NCBI GenBank assembly: GCA_031280955.1
Contig: JAITGA010000009.1
Location: forward strand, 1 to 64,000
Direction of reading: 5' to 3'
DNA length: 64,000 bases
DNA from: Lachnospiraceae bacterium
Lineage (GTDB): Bacteria; Bacillota; Clostridia; Lachnospirales; Lachnospiraceae
The notes under the pieces were generated by a model, which saw only the letters and a list, made by a program, of their open reading frames with translations, did no database searches and was not told where the DNA came from. Below, in pieces: positions 33,888-42,249 of the stretch. Position numbers and translations under genes: made by a program. Positions within the stretch are counted from its first letter, which is position 1. Each line of letters begins with the position of its first letter.

Positions 33888-35093
33888 ATGAACTATCGCA
33901 CAGACCCCCGCAGCAAAAATCAACTTTCAATTCTTGGTTTTGGCTGTATGCGTCTTCCCCACCGCTTCAAGCAGAGCAGCAAATTTGACATCGACAAATC
34001 AGAAAAACTGATTATGGCGGCTATTGACGGCGGCATCAATTATTTCGATACTGCTTTCGCATATATGAACAGCGAAGAGGTACTCGGCGAGGTATGGCGG
34101 CGCAACCCGGGAACACGGGAAAAGATATATCTTGCCACCAAAATGCCTCATTCCCGCTGCCATCGTTATGAAGATTTTGACCGCTTCTTTGACATTCAAC
34201 TCGCTCGGCTTGCCACTGATTATATAGATTACTATATGATACACAATATCGGGAGCAGTCAGGCACTCAAGCGGCTTTTGTCCTTGGGTGTCGATAAGTG
34301 GCTAACGGCGCAAAAGGAGAACGGACGAATCAAACAGGTTGGTTTCTCTTTTCATGGTGTCCAGCATGAGTTTTTGCAAATGCTTACGATGTATGACTGG
34401 GATTTTACGATGATCCAGTATAATTATATGAATGAAGACTATCAAGCGGGACGCATCGGGTTACAAAAGGCACATGAAATGGGTATTGCAGTCATGGTCA
34501 TGGAACCGCTCTTAGGCGGGACTTTGGCAACAGGTCTGCCGAAAAAAGCACAGAAAATACTTGCGGATGCCAACAACTCGCTTTCCCCGGCGGGATGGGC
34601 GTTTGACTGGCTCTTTAGCCAACCGGAGCCAACGGTAGTACTGTCGGGTATGAATAATTTCGCACAGTTGGAAGAAAATATGGCGGTAGCCGCAAATGCC
34701 GCCTTGGAAAAGACAGATGGGGAAAAAGCCGCAGCTTTAGCGGCGATAGCAAAGGCAGTTGCCGTTTTCCGTGAGGCATACAAGATACCCTGTACCGAGT
34801 GTAATTATTGCTTACCTTGCCCCCAACACGTCAATATCCCTGCCAGCTTCACGGCTTACAATGTCTCTTATGCCGCCGGTTTCACAACAGGGATGATGCA
34901 GTACGTGGTCGGTACAGCGATGTTAAACACCAAGGCAAATTATAGTGGTCGCAATTGCAACCGCTGCGGTCAATGTGAAAAAAAATGCCCGCAAAAAATC
35001 GAAATCATCAAGTCGCTGGAAAAGGTGACGAAAAGAATGGAGCCGGCGATTATTCGCGCTCTGGTACATTTCAAAGGAAGACGGATGCGGTAA
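33888..35093 (+). CDS. aldo/keto reductase with C-terminal 4Fe-4S domain
   Basis: A 401-residue protein: an aldo/keto reductase barrel (GFGCMRLP start; catalytic Asp/Tyr in YFDTAFAYMNSE, Lys in LATKMP, His in YMIHNI) followed by ferredoxin-like clusters CTECNYCLPCPQHVNIP and CNRCGQCEKKCPQKIEI. This fused form is common in anaerobes; the electron donor or acceptor is unknown. It starts 10 bases after the GGDEF gene and is 22 bases before the flavoprotein gene. Confidence 0.9.
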   Translation: MNYRTDPRSKNQLSILGFGCMRLPHRFKQSSKFDIDKSEKLIMAAIDGGINYFDTAFAYMNSEEVLGEVWRRNPGTREKIYLATKMPHSRCHRYEDFDRFFDIQLARLATDYIDYYMIHNIGSSQALKRLLSLGVDKWLTAQKENGRIKQVGFSFHGVQHEFLQMLTMYDWDFTMIQYNYMNEDYQAGRIGLQKAHEMGIAVMVMEPLLGGTLATGLPKKAQKILADANNSLSPAGWAFDWLFSQPEPTVVLSGMNNFAQLEENMAVAANAALEKTDGEKAAALAAIAKAVAVFREAYKIPCTECNYCLPCPQHVNIPASFTAYNVSYAAGFTTGMMQYVVGTAMLNTKANYSGRNCNRCGQCEKKCPQKIEIIKSLEKVTKRMEPAIIRALVHFKGRRMR

Positions 35094-35115
35094 CGCTCCC
35101 ACAAGGAGGAAGATG

Positions 35116-36297
35116 ATGGATAACAATGCCCTGTTCAAGATAGGTTACGGACTTTACTTACTTACTGCTCATGACGATGGACGTGATAATGGCTGTATTA
35201 TCAACACAGTCATGCAAGTTACGAGCGTTGAGCCTCTGGTGGGGGTGATAGCCGTCAACAAGTTAAACCATACCCACGATATGATAGTGAAGTCAAAGAA
35301 GTTCAACATCTCGTGTCTTACGCAGAGTACCCCTTTTGCCCTCTTTACCCATTTCGGCTTTCAGTCAGGGGCAAAAACAGACAAGTTCAAAACGAGTGAC
35401 TTTGCAACCACGAGAAGCGACAACGGGATTCTCTATCTAAGCGAACATGCAAATGCGTATATCTCGTTTGCGGTGGTGGATATGTTTGATTTCGGCTCAC
35501 ACACCGTTTTTAAGGCGATGATTACTGATGGCAGGGTTATCAATAGTAATCAAAGTGTCACCTATGATTATTATCAGCGTTTCATTAAGGCGAAGCCGAA
35601 AGTGGCAGAAAATGCGCCGAAGAAAGGTTACAAGTGTATAATTTGCGCCTATGTTTATGAGGGTGATGTTTTGCCCGCTGACTTTATTTGCCCGCTTTGT
35701 AAGCATGGCGCAAGTGACTTTATTTTACTCACAGATGTGAAGGAGGACAGAAAAATGAACGAACTCAAAGGAACAAAAACTGAAAAGAACCTGATGGAAG
35801 CTTTTGCCGGTGAGAGCCAGGCACGTAATAAGTATACCTATTTTGCTTCCAAAGCCAAAAAGGAAGGCTATGAGCAAGTGGCGGCGATTTTTGAAGAGAC
35901 TGCCGGCAATGAGAGGGAACACGCCAAAATCTGGTTCAAACTCCTCTCAGGCGGTGATGTCCCTACCACCACCGACAACCTAAAGGCTGCCGCCGCCGGA
36001 GAAAACGGCGAATGGACACAGATGTACAAACGAATGGCAGCAGATGCACGTGAAGAAGGCTTCAATGATATTGCGTTTTTGTTTGATTATGTGGGCGGTA
36101 TCGAAAAGGAGCATGAGGAACGTTATCTGAAATTACTCGAAAATATTGAAAATGGAGCAGTTTTCGCCGTCAAGGAGAAGTCAGATTGGATTTGTCGCAA
36201 CTGCGGTTTCTCCGCCAACAGCGAGACCGCACCCAAGGTCTGCCCTGTATGTGTCCACCCCCAGGCGTATTTCGAGCTTCGCGCCGACAACTACTAA
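35116..36297 (+). CDS. flavin reductase-rubredoxin-rubrerythrin fusion
   Basis: A 393-residue three-part protein. Residues 1-165 are a flavin-reductase domain; 174-210 a rubredoxin (CIICAYVYEGD and CPLC); from about 214 a rubrerythrin with diiron ligands (EAFAGESQARNKY, ETAGNEREH) and a terminal rubredoxin site CRNCG/CPVC. It would pass electrons from NAD(P)H through FMN and rubredoxin to the peroxide-reducing diiron site in one chain. Inside the gene, AGGAGG (35,741-35,746) precedes Met at 35,755, the natural rubrerythrin start, so the fusion looks derived and rubrerythrin may also be made alone. AGGAGG at 35,104 favours ATG 35,116 over 35,113. Confidence 0.9.
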   Translation: MDNNALFKIGYGLYLLTAHDDGRDNGCIINTVMQVTSVEPLVGVIAVNKLNHTHDMIVKSKKFNISCLTQSTPFALFTHFGFQSGAKTDKFKTSDFATTRSDNGILYLSEHANAYISFAVVDMFDFGSHTVFKAMITDGRVINSNQSVTYDYYQRFIKAKPKVAENAPKKGYKCIICAYVYEGDVLPADFICPLCKHGASDFILLTDVKEDRKMNELKGTKTEKNLMEAFAGESQARNKYTYFASKAKKEGYEQVAAIFEETAGNEREHAKIWFKLLSGGDVPTTTDNLKAAAAGENGEWTQMYKRMAADAREEGFNDIAFLFDYVGGIEKEHEERYLKLLENIENGAVFAVKEKSDWICRNCGFSANSETAPKVCPVCVHPQAYFELRADNY

Positions 36298-36331
36298 ATT
36301 GATACTTTGAAAAATGAACAGGAGGTATATC

Positions 36332-36715
36332 ATGAAAAATAACAAAAAATTCTTTAAGTGTGCCCATTGCGGCAATATAGCCGGACTGATTAGTGACAAA
36401 GGTGCGCCGCTGATGTGCTGCGGGGAAAAAATGCAAGAGTTGCTTGCCAACACCGTGGAGGCGAGTCAGGAGAAACATTTACCGAGTGTGACTTTGGCAG
36501 GTGATAAGCTGACAGTAGCGGTTGGCAGCGTCCATCATCCGATGGAAGCGGAACACTATATCACCTTCGTCTTCGTGGAGACGACGCAAGGCGGACAACG
36601 CAAGGATCTGGCGGCAGGAACTTTGCCGACGGCGACTTTTGCCTTTGCCGATGACAAGCCGCTTGCGGTCTATGCTTATTGCAATCTTCATGGATTATGG
36701 AAGACCGAGATATAA
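36332..36715 (+). CDS. desulfoferrodoxin (superoxide reductase)
   Basis: A 127-residue protein from ATG 36,332, with AGGAGG upstream. The N-terminal desulforedoxin site is CAHCG plus MCCG; the C-terminal superoxide-reductase centre has HHPMEAEHY and CNLHGLW. It reduces superoxide to peroxide using rubredoxin, which the preceding fusion can then remove; the two form a logical oxygen-defence unit. Confidence 0.95.
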   Translation: MKNNKKFFKCAHCGNIAGLISDKGAPLMCCGEKMQELLANTVEASQEKHLPSVTLAGDKLTVAVGSVHHPMEAEHYITFVFVETTQGGQRKDLAAGTLPTATFAFADDKPLAVYAYCNLHGLWKTEI

Positions 36716-36745
36716 AATGATTAAAATGATGAAATGAAATAATTA

Positions 36746-36774
36746 TTGACATTACCTTGTTTTACGGGTAAAAT
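36746..36774 (+). promoter_or_regulatory. promoter of the ECF transporter operon
   Basis: TTGACA (36,746-36,751), 17-base spacer, TAAAAT (36,769-36,774). The 38 bases to the S-component start are too short for a riboswitch. Confidence 0.65.
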
Positions 36775-36811
36775 CGGGTTACATTCGTTTATACAAATAG
36801 GAGGAGTAACT

Positions 36812-37378
36812 ATGAGTAAATTTACCATTAAGCAAATCGTTGGTACTGCTATCGGCGTGGCGCTATTTTTTCTCTTGGCGCGTTTCCTGTCAGTACCCGT
36901 CTTTGCCAACACCTACTTGACCCTGCAATATGCGGTTCTCGGCTTTTTCGCCGTCATCTTCGGACCGATATGCGGCCTTTTGATCGGACTCGTCGGTCAT
37001 GCATTGGCTGACCTTAGCTGGGGTTGGGGCATCTGGTGGAGCTGGGTCATTGCCAGTGCCGCCGTGGGACTGCTCTCCGGTTTCGTCATCAAGACAGGCA
37101 AAATCGAAGACGGCAAGTTTGCCAATTCAGACATCGTCCGCTTCATCGCCGGTAGTTTCATCGCCCACGCAGTAGCATGGGGTGTGGTAGCTCCGCTTCT
37201 CGATATTCTGATATATGGCGAACCTCCCAACAAGGTGTTTACACAAGGACTGATCGCCGGAGCCGGCAACTTCGTACTTACTGCTATCGTCGGCACATTA
37301 CTTCTGATCGGCTATGCCAAAACAAGAGTCAGTGCCGGCAGTCTTGAAGCAGAGGAAGAAGCAGACAGCGACGAATAA
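36812..37378 (+). CDS. ECF transporter S component (UPF0397 type)
   Basis: A 188-residue membrane protein from ATG 36,812, with TAGGAGGAG upstream. About five membrane segments, start KQIVGTAIGVALFFLLARF, and loop PVFANTYLTLQYAVLGFFA match UPF0397 S components. The ligand is unknown; relatives are often placed near vitamin or precursor uptake. Its stop overlaps the ATPase start (TAATG). Confidence 0.88.
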   Translation: MSKFTIKQIVGTAIGVALFFLLARFLSVPVFANTYLTLQYAVLGFFAVIFGPICGLLIGLVGHALADLSWGWGIWWSWVIASAAVGLLSGFVIKTGKIEDGKFANSDIVRFIAGSFIAHAVAWGVVAPLLDILIYGEPPNKVFTQGLIAGAGNFVLTAIVGTLLLIGYAKTRVSAGSLEAEEEADSDE

Positions 37379-39126
37379 TGAATGAACCCATTATCGAGTT
37401 TCGTAACTTTACCTTTCAATACCGGGCGCAAAAGAAACCTACTTTGATAGATATCAACCTGCGCGTGGCAAAGGGTGAAAAAATTCTCATTGCGGGACCG
37501 TCAGGCAGCGGCAAAAGTACGCTCGGCTGTTGCCTGAACGGTCTTATTCCATTTAACAATCCGGGAACTATCAGCGGCGAACTCTTAATCGGCGGCAAGA
37601 AGCCGGAGAGTGTTTTTGAGCTATCGAAAATGATAGGTACTGTCCTACAAGATACAGACGGGCAGTTCGTCGGACTGTCGAGTGGTGAGGATATCGCTTT
37701 CCTGCTTGAAAATCTGGCACGTCCCCAGGCGGAAATGATAGAAAGGGTCAAAGTGGCAGCAACATTGGTCGGGGCGGAGAGTTATCTCACCCATTCGCCA
37801 CAACGGCTGTCAGGCGGGCAAAAGCAACGGGTCAGTATGGCAGGGGTATTGGTTGATGATGCCGAGATTTTGCTTTTTGATGAACCGTTGGCGGCACTCG
37901 ACCCGCTCACCGGCAAGTTGGCAACAGCTCTCATTGACGATATCGCTACCCGCACCGGGGCGACGATAGTAATTATTGAGCATCGTCTAGAGGATGTTTT
38001 GTGGAAAAAGATAGATCGTGTCATCTTGATTGCCGAGGGACGGATTGTTGCCGATACGACTCCTGACCAAATCTGTGTTTCGCAGCAACTCACCGAGGTA
38101 GGTATCCGCCGCCCCCTTTATATCAATGCCTTGGCAAAAGCCGGAGTGACGAAAACGATGACTGACCGCCCGGGACAGTTGGCAACGCTGGCACTTACGG
38201 AAGCGGACAAAGAAAAGGTACGTGTTTTTGCAAAAGTGGGAGTAGGGGGAGAGGAAAAGACGACGGTAAGTGCGGCAAGTGAACAAACGGCGGTAACGCC
38301 TCTACTTGAAGTCAAAAATCTGGGTTTCACCTATCCCGAAACGAATCTGCGGGCATTGGAAGACGTGAGTTTCCGTCTTTTCCCCGGGGAGATGACAGCA
38401 ATCGTCGGCGCAAACGGGGCAGGAAAAAGCACGTTGGCGAAGCTGATTGTCGGTTTTGAAGAGACGAAAACAGGAGCAGTCATCTACCGTGGTGAAGACA
38501 TGTATGACCTCACCATTCCTGAACGTGCCGAACGCATCGGCTATGTGATGCAAAACCCCAATCAGATGATTTGTAAGCCGATGATTTATGATGAGGTAGC
38601 TCTTGGGCTCAGAATGAGGGGCATCGCTGAGTCAGAAATAGAGGAGCGAATTAGGTCAGTTCTCAAAGTTTGCGGTCTCAATCGGTTCATGAAATGGCCG
38701 ATATCGGCACTTAGCTATGGACAAAAAAAGCGGGTAACGATTGCCGATGCCTTGGCACTTTCACCCGAGATACTGATACTCGATGAGCCGACAGCAGGGC
38801 AGGATTACCGTCATTATACTGATATTATGGAGTTTTTGCGTATCCTCAATCAGGAGGGGGTTACGGTACTTTTGATTACCCACGATATGCATCTTTGCCT
38901 GGAATATGCAAAACGGGCGCTGGTGTTTGCCGATGGACGCTTGATTGCTGATTGCCCGACTTATGAGGTTTTGTCCGACCCTATCCTTGCTGCCCGTGCC
39001 AGCCTCAAAGAAACCAGCCTCTACGAACTGGCAAATATCTGTGGGATAAGCGAAGCCAAGGACTTAGTTCGGGCATATCTTAAACCTCATAGTAGTGATT
39101 ATGATATAGAGGAATGTAACGACTAA
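37378..39126 (+). CDS. ECF transporter fused ATPase (DUF3744 type)
   Basis: A 582-residue protein with two ABC domains. First: Walker A GPSGSGKST, signature LSGGQKQR, Walker B LLFDEPLAALDP. Second: GANGAGKST, LSYGQKKR, LILDEPTAGQD. The linker carries the DUF3744-like region seen in ATPases paired with UPF0397 S components. It powers uptake with the S and T components of this operon. Confidence 0.93.
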   Translation: MNEPIIEFRNFTFQYRAQKKPTLIDINLRVAKGEKILIAGPSGSGKSTLGCCLNGLIPFNNPGTISGELLIGGKKPESVFELSKMIGTVLQDTDGQFVGLSSGEDIAFLLENLARPQAEMIERVKVAATLVGAESYLTHSPQRLSGGQKQRVSMAGVLVDDAEILLFDEPLAALDPLTGKLATALIDDIATRTGATIVIIEHRLEDVLWKKIDRVILIAEGRIVADTTPDQICVSQQLTEVGIRRPLYINALAKAGVTKTMTDRPGQLATLALTEADKEKVRVFAKVGVGGEEKTTVSAASEQTAVTPLLEVKNLGFTYPETNLRALEDVSFRLFPGEMTAIVGANGAGKSTLAKLIVGFEETKTGAVIYRGEDMYDLTIPERAERIGYVMQNPNQMICKPMIYDEVALGLRMRGIAESEIEERIRSVLKVCGLNRFMKWPISALSYGQKKRVTIADALALSPEILILDEPTAGQDYRHYTDIMEFLRILNQEGVTVLLITHDMHLCLEYAKRALVFADGRLIADCPTYEVLSDPILAARASLKETSLYELANICGISEAKDLVRAYLKPHSSDYDIEECND

Positions 39127-39167
39127 GGAGTGCTGCGCAATCTCACCCTTACAGAACAGGAGAAAAC

Positions 39168-39989
39168 ATGTTCGGTTACACCCCCCGCGACTCCGTCATT
39201 CACCGACTTACAGGAGCATCAAAGCTGATTATGACTTTGGCTCTCAGTATTGCGGCGATGATTACTTACGACACCCGCTTCATCCTCTTGGTGATTATCG
39301 TGTCGTGTTCACTTTTTACGACATCAAAGTTAAAGGTACGGGACATAAAAGGGCCGCTCATTCTTATCTGTGTGTTTTTGTTAATCAATAATATCGTCAT
39401 TTTCTTGTTTGCACCTGATCATGGCGTGTCGATATACGGTACAAGGCATGAACTCTATCATCTCTACGGACGCTACTCTTTTTTCGCCGAGCAGCTGTTT
39501 TATCAATTGAATGTCACCCTCAAATACTTTGCTATCGTCCCTATTGCTATGATTTTCTTCCTGACTACCGAGCCCGGAGAGTTTGCCTCTTCGCTCAATA
39601 CCATCAAGGTAAGCTACAAAGCAGCATATGCTGTATCACTTTCACTACGCTATATTCCCGATATCCAACGGGCTTACCGTGAGATATCAAAGGCACAGCA
39701 AGCACGAGGTGTGGATATTTCCAAGAAAGCACCGCTACGCCGCCGCCTGAGCGGGGTGCTGACGATTCTGTTCCCGCTCGTGTTTTCCAGCATGGACAAG
39801 ATTGATCAAATCAGCAATGCCCTAGAATTGCGGGGATTTGGACGTTTACCCAAGCGAACATGGTACTCAGCAAGGAAGTTTGGTAAAGGCGATTATATCA
39901 TTTGCGCCGCTTCACTCTTGATGATACTCCTCTCGGCTCTGACATTGGTACTCAATGGCGGGCGTTTTTTCAATCCTTTTGTTGGGTGA
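39168..39989 (+). CDS. ecfT: ECF transporter transmembrane component EcfT
   Basis: A 273-residue CbiQ/EcfT protein with five or more membrane segments and the cytoplasmic coupling motif SKAQQARGVD (ARG), plus a second near ALELRGFG (ARG-like). It links the fused ATPase to the S component. ACAGGAGAA precedes ATG 39,168. It converges with the MBL hydrolase nine bases away. Confidence 0.92.
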   Translation: MFGYTPRDSVIHRLTGASKLIMTLALSIAAMITYDTRFILLVIIVSCSLFTTSKLKVRDIKGPLILICVFLLINNIVIFLFAPDHGVSIYGTRHELYHLYGRYSFFAEQLFYQLNVTLKYFAIVPIAMIFFLTTEPGEFASSLNTIKVSYKAAYAVSLSLRYIPDIQRAYREISKAQQARGVDISKKAPLRRRLSGVLTILFPLVFSSMDKIDQISNALELRGFGRLPKRTWYSARKFGKGDYIICAASLLMILLSALTLVLNGGRFFNPFVG

Positions 39990-39998
39990 AATCCCCCT

Positions 39999-40766
39999 CT
40001 AAACCGTCACATCCATCATATCCCTTGCCAACACCACATCAGGCGATTCAGCGACGAACTCACAGTACTCACTCCATGATATCATCGGGTTTTGATGGAT
40101 TAGATAAATCTTCGGAACTGTCCCGCCTTCATTTGCTGACTGCTTTAGCCACTCTCTTGCCGCCAGAATCTCTTGATAACTCGAATGACCGCTGCCGTCT
40201 TTTTCATCACTCCAACACTCATGAAAGAGTACTCGTACATCATTTGCCCATGAGAAAGTGGATTTATCGACGATGGTATCGGTAGCAAAGCAAACCAAAT
40301 CATTAATTTTTACGGCAAAACTAGGGTTACTGTGAGTTTGTGCTTTGGTCTCAAGCCTCAAGTCACCTGCCATAAAAGCGGTGTTTCCTTCATATAATTT
40401 CACTTTGACTTCGGCAGCGAGCTTGCTGAGACTGATAGGAAAACTCTCAGTATTGTGCAGTAGCCCCAATACTTCTTCCCCATTCATCCCCCCTAAGGTG
40501 CGGGCAGGAACATGGAAGGTAATTTTTCTGTCCCTAAACCATCGCGGCAGAAAGCAAATTCCCATCGTATGATCCAAATGGTAATGTGACAAAAACACAT
40601 GAAGCTCATCATATCTTTCCAGTATATCTTCATATGCTTGCAGATTTGCTACCCCTGTCCCTGCATCAAACAGTAGCAGGGTGCTTTCATTTCGTACCAT
40701 AATCGATGTGGTCTGACGGTTATCAGACGGCATCCAACCCGCCGAACCGAGTATACTAATTTTCAT
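39999..40766 (-). CDS. metallo-beta-lactamase fold hydrolase (RNase Z-like)
   Basis: A 255-residue protein. LSHYHLDHTMGICFLP is the HxHxDH zinc motif, FATDTIVD supplies the bridging Asp, and a late His (IYLIHQNP) completes the site. The start MKISILGSAGWMPSDNRQTTS resembles RNase Z/arylsulfatase-like members. Substrate unknown; it lies alone on the minus strand. Confidence 0.88.
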   Translation of the reverse strand: MKISILGSAGWMPSDNRQTTSIMVRNESTLLLFDAGTGVANLQAYEDILERYDELHVFLSHYHLDHTMGICFLPRWFRDRKITFHVPARTLGGMNGEEVLGLLHNTESFPISLSKLAAEVKVKLYEGNTAFMAGDLRLETKAQTHSNPSFAVKINDLVCFATDTIVDKSTFSWANDVRVLFHECWSDEKDGSGHSSYQEILAAREWLKQSANEGGTVPKIYLIHQNPMISWSEYCEFVAESPDVVLARDMMDVTV

Positions 40767-40906
40767 GTGACCTCCTTGGTTTTTGATATAGTTTTCAAAG
40801 TGTGTAGTGTTTGTTGCTGAGATTTATAGTGCTACCCATAATCCCATTGTTGCTTTCTATTATTTGCAATCGTATGTTCATAGCAACTCTTTTGTTTTTC
40901 CGAATA

Positions 40907-41017
40907 ACACATAATTACAGCTTATGACAAGACCATTTTACACATTTTTGCAACTATTTCAAGCCTCCTTCACACATAATTGCAACTTTTACACGACCTC
41001 TTTACACATTTTTGCAG
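40907..41017. repeat. 3.5 degenerate 32-bp tandem repeats
   Basis: ACACAT followed by AATT or TTTT and GCAAC recurs at 40,907, 40,940, 40,972 and 41,004, spacing 33, 32 and 32 bases. The segments between also share a CAAGACCTCTTT-like core. The spacing is regular, but the repeats are too short and spacers too alike for CRISPR. It may be an operator array or the end of an IS21-type element, whose ends carry such repeats. The rest of the 395-base gap is AT-rich with ATGCAAATA twice near 41,069-41,091. Confidence 0.5.
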
Positions 41018-41100
41018 AGAACTTCTGCAATAAGTTAGAACATGATGTTGTGTAGAACATAAGCTTAATGCAAATATAATGCAAATAGCATATAATGAGC

Positions 41101-41128
41101 TTGACAACTGCTCGATGTATGATAAAAT
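41101..41128 (+). promoter_or_regulatory. promoter of the DinJ/YafQ pair
   Basis: TTGACA (41,101-41,106), 16-base spacer, TAAAAT (41,123-41,128). It is closely similar to the orphan promoter at 4,599 inside the cassette array. Confidence 0.6.
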
Positions 41129-41161
41129 TGTAGATATTAAACGAAAGAGTAGGTGTTAATT

Positions 41162-41440
41162 ATGGCTAGAACAACGTCAAATGTAAGTTTTCGAATTGAT
41201 AGCGATATTAAGAACCAAGCTGAAACACTATTCTTACAGCTTGGGCTTAACATGACCACAGCATTTAATATTTTTTTACGTCAATCGATACGAGAAGGCA
41301 GCATCCCTTTTTCAATTTCCGTAAACGCACCTAATAATACAACAATCGCTGCGATGTTAGAAGCGGAACGCATTATAAACGACCAATCAATGAAGCGTTA
41401 CACAGATGTAGAGGAAGTGCTACGGGAGCTAAAAAGATGA
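41162..41440 (+). CDS. dinJ: DinJ/RelB-family antitoxin
   Basis: A 92-residue ribbon-helix-helix antitoxin from ATG 41,162: TTSNVSFRIDSDIKNQAE and LGLNMTTAFNIFLRQSI. The end overlaps the toxin start (ATGA). It is most like the antitoxin at 3,901. It lies outside the cassette array, in core sequence, but shares its promoter type. Confidence 0.92.
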   Translation: MARTTSNVSFRIDSDIKNQAETLFLQLGLNMTTAFNIFLRQSIREGSIPFSISVNAPNNTTIAAMLEAERIINDQSMKRYTDVEEVLRELKR

Positions 41441-41712
41441 GTCGTCATATATTATGGACATCGCAGTTTAAGAAAGACTATAAGTTGGCAACAAAAAGAG
41501 GTCTGCCAATCGAATTATTAGATGATACTATTCGCAAATTATCTAGGGGAGAAGCTTTACCACCGAGTTATCGCGATCATGAATTATCGGGGAATTGGAA
41601 AGATCATCGTGAATGTCATATACGCGGTGATTGGTTGCTGATTTATCGTATAGAAGGAAATGATTTAATCCTTGTTCTATCGAGAACCGGTAGTCATAGT
41701 GACCTATTTTAA
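41437..41712 (+). CDS. yafQ: YafQ-family mRNA interferase toxin
   Basis: A 91-residue toxin. His48 in RDHELSG, His61 in CHIRGDW, Asp65 and His87 in RTGSHSDLF match the YafQ active site. It should cleave ribosome-bound mRNA when free. It is translationally coupled to the antitoxin by ATGA. Confidence 0.93.
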   Translation: MSRHILWTSQFKKDYKLATKRGLPIELLDDTIRKLSRGEALPPSYRDHELSGNWKDHRECHIRGDWLLIYRIEGNDLILVLSRTGSHSDLF

Positions 41713-41968
41713 TTTGCGTGTATATAGAAATAATAGTTTGTTTAAATCCCAACAAATTCACCAGACCAAACTCCCCCAAAAATTCCTCTTGCAATTCGGA
41801 AACACTTGTGTTACCCTAACAATTGAGAAATCAAAGGACTTAGGTGTACCACCCGACGAAGCTCAAACTTCGCCGGGTAAGGTATGGTAATCACACTACC
41901 ACACAATACAGAATACTGCGGTACACGCATTTCATTATATTGTATACATGCCTTGTTTACAATGACAA

Positions 41969-42095
41969 CATGGAATGTGGACTGTGGATAAACGCTCTTC
42001 GGGCTTTCCCGAAGTCGGCTTCCATGACGCAGATTTTCTTCCTATCGAGCTTCGACGGGGTAAAAGTGTGGCTGCATACTTTTACCTCGTTTTTT
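41969..42095 (+). ncRNA. possible small RNA with terminator
   Basis: CATGGAA (41,969-41,975) can pair with TTCCATG (42,020-42,026), enclosing a strong hairpin CTTCGGG/CCCGAAG (41,997-42,014). An intrinsic terminator follows: GGTAAAAGT (42,059-42,067) with ACTTTTACC (42,078-42,086) and a T run. No gene precedes it within 250 bases, so it may end an independent transcript. A further hairpin CCCGACGAAG/CTTCGCCGGG lies near 41,851-41,876. The promoter is not clear. Confidence 0.4.
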
Positions 42096-42117
42096 GATTT
42101 CTCGCAAACCTGAGTCT

Positions 42118-42164
42118 GGCGGTTCACGGCTACTCCTAGTTGTCAACGAAGAAAACTAACCGCC
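42118..42164 (+). other. hairpin ahead of the zinc-ribbon gene
   Basis: GGCGGTT (42,118-42,124) pairs with AACCGCC (42,158-42,164) around a 33-base loop, with flanking TC/GA allowing extension. It lies 85 bases before the next gene and may be a leader structure of that operon. Confidence 0.35.
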
Positions 42165-42249
42165 GGATCGGGTTTTGTGGGGAATGATATGGGTCAGTAG
42201 CAGAGAAGCAAAGCAAGCAAAAGAGGGGAAGCAAAGAGAGGAGAAAGAA

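Noticed and set aside
40907..41017. The 32-base repeats as a small CRISPR
   Set aside because: The repeat is only about 15 bases and degenerate, and the intervening sequences resemble each other.
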